Source of the DNA: Heliopora coerulea
Taxonomy: Eukaryota; Cnidaria; Anthozoa; Scleralcyonacea; Helioporidae
Direction: 5' to 3'
DNA length: 64,000 nucleotides
NCBI GenBank assembly: GCA_030142905.1
Contig: JASJOG010000094.1
Location: forward strand, 928,501 to 992,500
The translations under genes were made by a program, and so were the position numbers. How positions within the stretch are numbered: position 1 is the stretch's first letter; the number at the start of each line of letters is the position of its first letter. The notes under the pieces were generated by a model. It did no database searches and was not told the origin of the DNA. It saw nothing but the letters and a program-made list of their open reading frames with translations. Shown here in pieces: positions 35,801 to 47,800 of the stretch.

Positions 35801-38800
35801 AGTAATTGTGATCATGGTTAACACTTGATGCATATCTTTGGTGTAAAACCTTCCAAACAGATGATTTGGTGGTAGTTGTGGAGTTAAAACAGTGAAGAAG
35901 TTGGTGTTTTGTTTGCACATCATCAGCACTTGAAGCATACAAATAAGTATTGCTTAATGGTGATTGAACCTTCTTTGATGTTGCTTTAGTATCTCTGTGT
36001 TAAGGGTTTTTTATTTTTTTATTGGCTGATTTTACTTTGATGTTTTGGATTTCCGTAAGTTTTCTTCTCCAAGGTTTGTTTTTATGCCAAGTTTGCAATC
36101 TTGAGATGCATGTTATCTCTAGACTTTGGTTATTTGTCTTGCTATGTTCTTCTAATGCATAGTGTGGCAGAAAAATGGCAGCACAAACCAGATTTCCCAG
36201 CTGGGCATCTACAAAATGCTTCCGTTGGACAATTTTCCACAAACATAATCCACAATGGCTGTGCAGGTCTGTATGTTTTTAATCTCAGGCTCTTTATGTC
36301 ACTTATCAGACTTAGAACGTCCCACAAATATGGGGGGTACAAAGGCCCCCCCTGTTCCCTATCTGGTGTGGGCCAGTTAACCTTTTTAATGCACAGCGTT
36401 TGATATATGACACCTCATAAACAAAAAAACAAATGCAGGAACAAAGTAAAAATTAAGAGAGAACAAAAAACAAGGAAAAAATCAGTTCATTAACCCATTA
36501 AGAGGCAATGGCACACTTTATAATTTTATTCTAGGTAATTTCAGATGATTTTACCCATCAGAGGGATGAGGCCTGCCCCTTAATGGGTTAAAGTGTTAAC
36601 AACACTTTTTTGGGTTTTAGTCTATATGTGCGTGTGGATTGTCACTTCCTTTATTTAAGATTGGTACTCAGTGAAATGTTTAAATGTGGCCAGTTTACTT
36701 TAGTTCGAATTATATATTTATTTCTCTAAAAGGACTGTAGAATTCCCATGAGTTCATCAGAACATGACAGGGAAGGTGGTAGCATTTCTCTTGCCTTCAT
36801 TATTCACCCTGAAAACCTTGTAGATTTCCTTTTCGTAACATTAGTGGTTTGCAAACTAAATCTACAGAGTCCAGACTGGCGAGAGGACTGCTGTGAAATT
36901 AACAAAAACCCCATTAGTACTAAATACAAAAAATTTAATAATTTAAATAGTAATTTAAAGTTGGATATTGTGAGGAAATTATTACAGAGGTATTTCTTTT
37001 TGGTTATGAAATAATGGAATTTTAGAGGTTGCTTGATTTTTTTCAGTTGATGAAGCGCAAAAGGGAAAGAATGACAAACTATATTTGATCTCCAATAACA
37101 AAACATTCGACATATGTTGTTGGGTGTAATCTTCATTAAGGACAATTACAATAACAAAAACTTGTTGATGTGTTTCCTTCCCAGAGTAAAAAACATCAAA
37201 CTCGCGTTTTTAGCGTCAGACTCAACTTTTCGCGCTATTGCATGTAAACGTTTAATCGAAGAGTTAAAAATCTTGTAAAAAAGATAAGTTTTTTTGCAGT
37301 AACGTTATAAAGTTTATTGAAACATGACGAGTTTTCGTCTTGCAAACCTAGGACTTCCTCATACCAAGACCTCCTCATACCAACTACGTTGTAAAATCAG
37401 ACCTACGTTGTAAAATGTTTACTTTATATACTCCACAATATGGTAAAAATTTCTGGTGGCAAGTTTAAGTGATTGAGGTTGCCAGCCCACCCAACTTTAT
37501 GCAGTCGTTTAATATCTCATAAATGTGTATGACATCCTTAAGTTGATAAACTACCATTCCTAAAAGCTTTGACAATGGTGTTACCTTAACTATTCTTGTC
37601 AGTAAAGTATGTTGCTTTATACGAATGTGAAATGTTTTATTTCTAAAAATTCGAGTTCAGTTTTCGTCAGTGATTACAGTTTACGAAAGGTGGTTCGCAA
37701 CCGCATTTGGGCTCACGTTAAAAAACCGTTGAAAGCTCTGAATTAAATTAAACCATGTTTATGCTAAGTTTAAGGGCTGAAGTGCGATTCCCATCGACAT
37801 GGTGACTTCGTTTGTCAAACCTTGCATAAAAGCGCATCCTCTTACATTACATTCAAGTGTTCATTTACCAGATGTTACATTTTTACATTCATGTCCCAAT
37901 CAGCAGGCATTTTACCTACTAGTGAAATGATAAATTGTGAAACATTTTGCAGAAATAGGAATTTAATTTGAGAGAGCGTATTTGCAAATTAAGGTTAAAA
38001 GATACCGTAGATATTTTGCTCGGTAAGCATTGAGAGTTACTAGTGTCAGCGCATATACAGCAAACTTGCAACAAATGCTTGATGGTCGCTATTGGGCAAT
38101 ATGGAAATTCCTCCAGACAGTACGTGATTTGGGTAGAGGCACGTAATTTACTAAATGAAGCGCGTTTTTCTTGTAATTTCATTGTAATGGTTAATGGCGC
38201 TGATTAACTCATTAAGGCACAGGACTCGTTCTTTTGACGAGTAAAATATTCTGGTATTAGCCAGAGTAAAATACCAATGTGTACCTTTGCCCCTTAACGG
38301 TTTAAAACATTTTTTCACCTTTCTTTTAATAATGTACAGAGCAAACCCTAAGATATTGCTGCTCTTCCATTTCCATTAAATTTGAAAATAACTATGAGCT
38401 GAGCTCAAAGTTTTCACAAAAAGAGACATTTCTAAACAAAGTTAAAATAGAGTAAACTTGTTTAAGAATATTTTGCTGACGTTTGGTCGCTAGACTTTGC
38501 GACATCTTTAGAGTAACGTATGAATACAAGGAGTAAATTAGCATGTTAAATTATATTTACAAGGTGTTGGACAATACAAATGTAATAAGGAAGGAATAAG
38601 GTGTGTGGACAGGAAACAGTGAGAGGAAGAAAGAGATAAATCAAGACAAGGGAAAGGGACAGAAAAAGGATAGTTTTGTTGAGTTCGGGCTTAGATTTAG
38701 AAATAACATGGCTTTCCCTAATTAAAAATTCCAAAGCGGAATTCAAATAGGAGACAGTGGAAAAATCGTGAAATTCCGCGTTCTCGTGTGTTGCATCTGC

Positions 38801-41800
38801 CTAAGAAAATGACAAATTTGAAATTGCTCGAAAAGTAAATCATCAATTTGTAAACTATGATGTGTCTATGTATAAAATGCCCATATACAGAGATTTTATA
38901 ATCTCTATCAAACGTCTGGAAATTTTAACCAGCTAGTTTATAGACATTTTGTTGGATTGATCGACTGTGACAAACTTTACAGACATTTTACATATCGTTA
39001 AACAATTTGTAAACTTTATATTTCTAGATTTTGTGTAGAGATTTGTAAAATCTATAATTTGTGATCACTACTAAATGCTAAATTTACAGAGATTTTGTTT
39101 TGAAAAGAGGAAATGGCAACGACTAGTGCGATCATTATACTGCTGTGCTATAATGTAAGATATTCATTCAGAAGAAGGCGCTACGAGTAAGATTTCTTGA
39201 TCAGTCATATGTGCTAAATTTATCCATAAGATAAAGGGTAGTGGTGGTTTTAGCCATTTAAATTCCTAAACAATCAGTTGTAAGTCAAAGTTATTCACTG
39301 TGTTGTGGTAGCAAAAGGCGACATTTTGCTATTGTGAATACTTTGCATTAAGTAATTTTTTTATTATTTGATCTTCAATGTCTGTAATTTTTGAATTGGA
39401 AATTATTTTTGTATGGAACTAAACTGAGCTGAACTGAAAATTAATATTGAGATTCTGACTTTGGAAAATTGTATTTCTTAATAACATTGCTCATGTTATC
39501 AATTTATTATTATTTCTAATTGTGCAAAAAGGTCGCTGAAAACTCTGCTAAGCTTGCCATGTTATATTATTGAATACTTAATTTTGTATGCCTTTAGGTG
39601 ATTAAATATATTTGACTTTACTTGACTTGACCACATGGCAATACAAACCAACACCTCAGTTTAATAGGTAGAGATAAATCGACTATGTTTAGAACTCGTC
39701 AAAAATTTTGAGTTTTTAATAACATACAACTTTCTATTTTAATTTCACGATTCAGCTCCCTTTTAAACACATTACTGTTGCTGACTGTAAAACAATTTTG
39801 TGAACTCAAGGACAAGTGGGGGTGTGTGCTACCTCCCATGCCCCTCCTTTAGCTACTCCACTGCCTATAATAGGAAATTGACACTTCATGAAATTAACTC
39901 AAATTTCAGGTCGTGTTAAATTTTTTAGCATTATTTTCAGAACACAACTTCAATTAAGCATTGCTTTAATTTCCATGCCACTACCTTTAATCAAACAATA
40001 GAAAATTATTAGGCATCTTTGTCACAAAAAGAAACATGGTCTGAGCATATTTCTTTCTGTGGCAAAGGGCCTTTTCACTAAACACTGGAATTCTTTGAGA
40101 TCAGTCACGGCAGTTACCAAACTTTGAACTTTTTGCAGTAAAGAATGCTCAGGATGGTCATATTCCACCACTCAACCCCTATTTTAAATCTTTCTTTTAT
40201 GTTATGTATGTTGAGAATTGTTTTTGTTAATGAATTTTTTGTTGCAGTTCTCATCACAAAAATGTACTTTTTGTGGCATCCATGTTAATTTCCTGCATCT
40301 GGGTTGATAACTGCTCCTTTTTGTTGATTTCCTTCATTTTGGAAGATATTTTTCCTTTATTCACATTAATTTAAGTCACACAGATTTAATATGTGTTAAT
40401 TAATATGAGCCTTAATTTGCTATAGGAAAGTAAATTTTGATCTGTTGTGTCAAATGACAAATCAACATGCATTTGTTCATCAGGTCTTACCACAACAATT
40501 TTTATATTTAATCTTCAGGTGATTCTGGTCTTGATGTGGACATTGGTCAGTTCTTAAGTGATCTGCAACTTTTTCATCTGAATGATATCTTTCAACAGGA
40601 ACAGGTTTGTTGTTCTGCCATAAATTTTCCTGACCACTACTGCTGTGGCAAATGCTGTTGTGACTGCTGTTTAGATTTACAGTAGTTTGTGCTGTAATTG
40701 TGTGGATATTGTTGTGGACCGGTAGTGGTTGCATCATTTTCTGTTCTTGTTGTTGCTCTCGTTTGCAACTGGAGTTTATATTCCCTGGTTTAAATCCTGA
40801 ACAGGATTCTAGGATGATCCTAATGGGATCCTTGCTGGATCCTGTTTTTCCTAAATCAGGATCTTGTGAGGTCCTATGGGATCCTTGTTTAAGATCCTGC
40901 AAAATGTTGTAATAGATCCTACAAAATGTTAAATGTTATTCCATTAAATGATCTTGTTTTCTTTTCCAAGCTGTAATTTTATGCAAACATTTTTGATTCA
41001 GGCTGATACGAATGTTACTCAGCCTTTTTCTTGGACCAACTCACCACATTTTACTGCAATACATCCTGTAAAGGCCAAGAAATTATAGTCATTAGACTAC
41101 CGGTAGTTGTATCAAGATGGATGTTGGCAACAGTTGCACCATAACAGAGGGGTTGCTCTCCCCAATTATCTCTATATTTAAGTTTTTGTTCCAGATTAAT
41201 TTTAGGGAATATAATGTAATAAGAAACTTCAAATCAAGGACAATTTTTTTAATAGTAAACATTTTTTGGCAAGCTTATGCCATCTTCAGTACAGGAAATG
41301 AATTAAGTATTTGACAGAGGTGTTTATCCATGTATATCTAACTATATGCTAATGAGAATAAGAAGTTTGTGAGTCATCTAATTGATATGTTGTGGGGAGA
41401 ACTTAGATGAAGGATCATATAAGTTGCTAAGTGAGGACAAATTTGATGGCATACGATCTATTGATCATTGATATGGTCTAGCTATGACTTATATGACTGT
41501 TACTGCTACTGTTGTTTTATTGCTGTGATTTCAATCACTACTGACATAGTAGTTGTTCTTGCAGTTACTTTGTTCTTATCAATCTTTAGCAATAGCTTCC
41601 CCCAATATTTCTGACGAGGGCTTATACCTCCTAAGGTCATTCCATATTAATCTTTAATTTCTTGACCTGCACCCCCTATCATTTTTTTCAAGAAAGTCAT
41701 TTTTTTAGGGTTTAATGTTTAATTCGTGATCTTAGTCATGAAAAGTGTTCTCAAAACTGTCAATTTTAAACTGATTTGAACTTGTATTTACATACTTTAT

Positions 41801-44800
41801 CAATAAATGTGAACTCTGTTGTTTATATTAAAATGTTATTCTATTGTCCGTTTCTTATACTCAGTTATTACAATTATTTTAACTAGCATTCAACACCACA
41901 CAACAATGCACAACTGGGACAGCAGAGTGAGATTTTGAGTGGGAAGGCTAGTTGTACAAATACAGGCTTTTGCATGTTTCCCTGGAAAATTTCACAAAAA
42001 ATGTCAGAAAAGTAGTTGTTTCAATGTTACTTTGGAAAGAAAGGGGGGCTACAGCCCCATCTGCTGTGCCATCCCTGCACAGGAGATGTATATTCATGAT
42101 TCCTGGCAAGTTTAAATTGGTCTTGTTCTCCTTACCAATCACCCATGCATGTCCAGCTGGAGACAGGTATATAGGATGAGAAACTAAAGATTAATTTGGA
42201 GTAGCTCAATATTTTGGGCTGCTAAGAACTTGCTTGTGACCTTGCTTAACTGATAGTGCAGGAAAGTTCTATCCTTTTTGATATCTTTAACAATGGCAGG
42301 AATAACCCAAATATGCAAAAGAACTCTTCATATTTCTTTATGTAACTGATTCAAATTTTGGTTGTGGTAGTGGAATGCACTCCACTTGTTCAACTTTTCT
42401 ATAAAAATTAGCTTTCCCCCAATATTAAACATGTTCCACTCCCAATGTCTGCTGCTGCTGTATCGTTTACTATAGGTATCTTTCATTAAACCTTCTCAGC
42501 ACACTTCAAATTTCATCCATATTTGTTATAGATCCCATGGAATATTCTTGTAGATATGGGACATAAAGAACTCAAACAAGTTGGCATCAGTGCTTATGGC
42601 CATCGACACAAAATCTTAAAAGCTGTGGAAGAAAGGATGACAAATTTGGGACCAGGTAAAATGTTACTGGTTTTAATTAATTTTTATACAACTATCCTCA
42701 AATGTTTTGTTGATTAACAAGGGAGAAAAAAACCCAACTAAATTTAAACATATTTAGCAATAGAATCTCACTACTTGAGATATTTGTCCTCCTCCTCTAT
42801 TACAACATTTAAATTAGAGTAAACAATAACAAGAATGATAAAATAGGTATGTGAGTTTGTGATTATCATACAAATGATTGAGCAGTGAGAATAGAAAAAT
42901 ATTTGTGTCATCTGAGGACACTTGAAATTGAATTGGATATTAGTTTTAGGGCTCATTCCTGTGATAAGTAAAATCATGTGGGATTAGCCAGAGTAAAATA
43001 CTTACCGTAAGTGTGCCTTTGCCCCTGACTGGGTTAACACTGGCCATTGGCAATCTGAAGATACAGTGCCCGGACTTGGGGACTGCAGTAAAATGAACCA
43101 ATATTGCATTAGTGCTGAGGACAAAAGAGGAGGTAAGGATGGCCTTCTTGGGGATTTAAAGGGACATTTTGTGAGGAAATTATTGCAGAGGTATTTGTTT
43201 TGGTTGGAAAATAATAGGATTCTAGAGGTTGCTTGATTTTTTTCTGTTGATGGAGCACGAAAGGGAAAGAATGACAAACTTTGTTTGGTTTTCGGTAATA
43301 AAAAATACCAAATCTGTTGTTGGGCTTAAGCTTTATTGAGGACTGTTTTTAATTACAGCAACAAAAGCTTGTGCATGTGTTTCCTTCCCAGAGTGAAAAA
43401 ACAGCTAACTTAGGTATTCATTTGTTGACGCTTTTAAAAATCTTGTAGTAAATTATACTCTGAAACAGACATGTTTTTTTGCAGTAGCGTTATGAAGTTT
43501 ATTGAAGTTTGACGAGCTTTCGTCTTGGAAATCTAGGACTTGCTCGAAGTGTGACTGACGTTGTAAAATGTTTACTTTATACTCTAGAATGTGGTACAAC
43601 TTTATTGTGACAAGTTTAAGTGATTGAGGCAGCCAGCCCACCCAACTTTATGCAGTCATTAAGGCCACTTACATGTGTATGACATCTTTGAGTTGAAAAA
43701 CTACTATTTTTAAAAACTATGACAATGCTGTTACCTGTTAACTAGCCTTGTAATGTTTGCTATGTATATACTGCTTTGTAGCAACCTGGAGTGGAAGTTT
43801 ATTTCTAAAAATCTGAATTCAGTTTTCCTTAGTGATTACGGTCTCCAAAAGGTGGTTCGAGACTATATTTGGGGTCACAAAAAACAAAAAAAAACAAACC
43901 CTTTGAAACCTCTAAATCAAATTTAACCATGTTTATGCTAAATTTTACAGCAGAAGTGCGATTCCCAGTCACATGGTGACTGTGGTCGTCAAATCTTGCG
44001 AAAAGGCGAATCTTGTCATGACATTTAAGTGTTCAGTTCCCGGATCCTACATTTTGACATTAATGTCCCAATCAGAATGCAGACATTTTACCTACCACTA
44101 AAATCATAAACTGTGAAACATTTTTCACAAATAGGAGATTAATTTGAGAGAGCTAATTCGCAAATTAAGGTTAAAAGATACAATAGATAATTTGCTCGTT
44201 GACCGGTCTTGAGAGTCACTAGTCTCCGCATATTTACGGGGAATTCGGCACAACAAATGCTAGATCGTCGTTATTCGAAGATATCCATATTTTTCCAGGC
44301 GCTACATCATTTGAATAGAGGCACGTAATTTACGAATTAAAGTGCATCTTTCTTGTAATTTTATTGTAATGGTTAATGGCGCTGTTTAACTCATTTAGGG
44401 CAAGACTCGTTCCTTTGACGAGTAAAATCGTCATGCATTAGCCAGAGTAAAATACGAATATGCACCCCTGCTCCATAATGGTTTAAAACATTTTCCCATC
44501 TTTCTTATAACAATGTTCTGAACAAACCCTGAGATATTGCTGCTATTCCATTTGCATTAGATTTGAAAATAACTATGAGCTGAGCTCAAAGTTTTTACAA
44601 AAAGAGACATTTCTGAACTTTAAAGTTAAAATAGAGTAAACTTGTTTGAGAATATTTTGGTGACATTTGGTCGGTAGACTTTACGACATCTTTAGAGTAA
44701 CTTATGAATACAGGGAGTAAGTTAGCATGTTAAATTATATTTACAAGGTATTGGACAACACAAATGTGATGAGGAAAGAAGAGGATGTGCGGGCAGGAAA

Positions 44801-47800
44801 CAGTGAGAGGAAGAGGGAGATAAATGAAAACAAGGGAAGGGGACAGAGAGTTGAGTTAGTTAGTTGAGTTCGTGTGTAAATTTAGAAATAACATGGCTTT
44901 CACTAATTAAAAATTCCAAAGCGGAATTCAAATAGGAGACAGTGGAAAAATGGTGAAATTCCGCCTTCTAGTTTATTGCAGCTGCCATAGATAATGAAAA
45001 ATTTGAAATTGCTCAAAAAGTAGATCATCAATTTGTAAACTACGATGTGCCTATGTATAAAATGCCCATATAAAGAGATTTTACAATCTCTATCAAGGCA
45101 AATTTTAACCAGCTAGTTTACAGACAATTTGTTGGATTGATCGACTCTGGCAAACTTTGACATTTTACCTATTCTGAAACAATTTGCAAACTTTATATTT
45201 CTAGATTATGTGAACAGATTTGCAAAATATATAATTTGTGATGAATACTAAATGGTAAATTTACGGAGATTTCGTTTTGAAAAGATGAAATGGCGACGAG
45301 TAGCGCGATCATAACACTGCTGTGCTATAATGTCAGATATTGATTGAGAAGAAGGCGCTACGAGGAAGATTTCCTGATCAATCGTACGTGCTTATCGATA
45401 AGATAAATGGTAGTGGTGTTTTTAGCCATTTAAATTCTTAAACAGTCAGTTGTTAGTCACAGTTATTCACTGTGTTGTGGCACCAATAGGCGACATTCCG
45501 CTATTACGAATACTTGGCATGCAGTAATTTTTTTTACATTTAGTTTTCAATGTGTGTAATTTTTGAACTGTAAATTACTTTTGTACTTTAATTTAACATG
45601 TAGCTATGAAAAGACATGATAAACTGATTAACGTTATTGTCAGTAACCTTGCAAAATATTGTTACTGTAGTGCCATTTTTTAACGTGTAGCTTTGCTGCT
45701 AATTTAGCAAAATTCACAGCTATTGAGGATTTGATTTTGGCCGATACTCTCTCGCAAACTGGGAGGTAGTTTTTGAGATTATAATGTTTTTTTTGTTTGT
45801 ATTTTTTATCTTAAATTATAAGAAATGGAGGAAATGGCTAATGTTTCCGGTCATCCTCCCCAACTCAGTATAACAATTCCCAAGCTGAAAGATCTGCAGG
45901 TAACTTGCAAACCATGGGAATGTGCTAAGCCTCCGACGGATGTTTTGTGGCTAACTGTGACAGACGATGAATTCTTGGCGTGCTTTTTTTACCTTGGCAA
46001 TGCCTTCAAGTCGTACAAAAAAGAAATTGGATATGTGCACTTCGGAGAAGTTGGTGATGGTGAGAAGAAGGTAAAAGTGTCTTTAATTAGATGCTCTAGA
46101 GGTTCGACACAGGTTGGTGGTGCGCAAAATGTCGTCCAAAATGCTGTGAAAATTCTGAAACCAAAAGCCGTATTTTCTGTTGGGTTTTGTGGAGGGTTGA
46201 GGAAAGAGAAAGCAAAGCTGGGAGATGTGGTGATCTCGTCAAAGCTATCTACGTATGATGAAAAGAAAATTATCGGTGATGAGCAGCAGTGGTGTGGCAA
46301 TACTATAAACGTGACGAAGAATATCGGGGACCTGACGAGAACAGCTGCCGACGGTTGGAGAGCTCCTGTGCTTGATCCAGAAGCACTTGAGGTGGAGGTC
46401 CATCGCGATGGGGAAATTCTATCTGGTCCAGAGCTGGCAAGTTGTCCGAGAGAAAGTGAAAAGCTTGTGAAACAGTTTCCTGGAGCAATTGCAATTGAAG
46501 CGGAGGGCCAAGGTAAGGTTGTGATAAATGTTTTGAAATTTGTCTGTTTGCCTAATATGTTTCGAAGGCATTCTTTAAAATTTAAAAGCTATACCTTTAA
46601 GGTTTGCTTCATTTTAAGGAGTCTACACTGCAGCATTTGATCTGGAAGTTGAATGGGTAATCATTAAAGGAATCGCGTATTATGTTGAGAGCAGTGAATG
46701 TGGAGTTAAACAGTGGGAACCTTTTGCCTCCGCTATGGCCGCGTCAGTCGCTATGCACATTTTGAAAGAGCCAGACGTCCTAAAGAATTGGCGTCACTAT
46801 CAAGGAACGAACGAAAGCAATGTAAAAGGTAAAATTACAACGAATAAAAGTTATATTTCTACGTGGAGAGGCACAGTGGGTGCCAGCCCTTGTGCCCACT
46901 CAACAGGGAGCTGAACAATTGACGATTACCGTAATTTGTGTATTAAACGCCTCAGGCGTTTATTTAAAAATTGGTATTTTGGTTCCGGCTATGAATAGGG
47001 ATCCGGCGTTTATTAGTGAGGTATTATTTTGTGAGATTTATTAAGGTTGATTTATTATGATCGACAGTTCAATGCATTAACACACGATTTGTAACGAAGA
47101 AGGGAAAAAACCGGGGAAATTTCAAATCGTTGCTTTCGTGACGAAGCTGAGAAATATAAAGAGCCCAGTACGGTGAAATGCTTTCCCTGATAGTGAAAAA
47201 GTACTTAAGAAACAGAAGACGTCTTTTGACCTTGAAACAGGCCAGCGAGAAGTTAAAAGAAAACGGGAGAAGCTTGTGAAACAAAAGACGATTTTGTAGT
47301 GTTTAGCACTTTTTGAGTGTTTTTTTAACTTCGTAAGCGCCTGTATCGGTCGATTGGGTGTCTCGGGCAATGTTTTGTGTCTCTTTTATAAGAAAGCCGT
47401 TACGATGTCTAGTGATGATGACTCATTGACAGACAAATTATGGGGATGGTGAAAAGAAAACGTTTGAGAATGGCTGTACCCTTTCGTGGGCAGGTTTTCA
47501 GGAGGCTTCCTCTTGGCGAGGAAAATCGTCTGGGGCTAACGAGAGAAAAATGAATGTTTCGAAATGACAACAGTGGTCATTAAAGGGTTAAAAGCTATTG
47601 TGTTTGTTTAAAATGGACATTTAAGTTAAAGAGCTGTTTTAAGTATTTGTAAATTTAGATTCAGAATGGCAATTAGATTGATTAATTTTTAATAACTTCT
47701 CGAAATATTATATAATTTTAAAACTCATATATATTTAATATCTTAGTATCAAGTCGCTTTTGTGTCCTTCCACCTAAACCATCACACTGCGTGGCGAAAC

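Larger units (their letters stand above)
30810..36345. mobile_element. ISL2EU-like DNA transposon (THAP/DDE transposase plus SWIM protein), degraded
   Basis: Plus strand 30.8-34.7 kb holds remnants of a THAP zinc finger plus DDE_Tnp_4 transposase. Minus strand 36.34-35.66 kb holds a SWIM-finger protein fragment. This two-gene layout matches my recollection of ISL2EU elements, whose second protein is YqaJ-like. Termini and TIRs were not located. It lies in intron 1 of the STAND gene and is interrupted by a Penelope-like insertion at 31935-34326. Confidence 0.6.
36955..39420 (+). repeat. 2.4-kb direct duplication, copy 1
   Basis: It aligns colinearly with 43155-45590, from GTGAGGAAATTATTRCAGAG through CTGTAATTTTTGAA-like sequence. 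Divergence is visible but modest, with small indels. Inside are a Penelope-like end (37280-37400), a small MITE (38204) and a Penelope-like 3' fragment (38390-38790). It lies in intron 1 of the STAND gene, on the 5' side of the SAM exons. Confidence 0.85.
43155..45590 (+). repeat. 2.4-kb direct duplication, copy 2
   Basis: The partner of 36955-39420, in the same orientation, in intron 3 of the STAND gene. It ends about 230 bp before exon 4. It holds the paired small MITE (44385) and the paired Penelope-like fragment (44575-44965). Confidence 0.85.
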
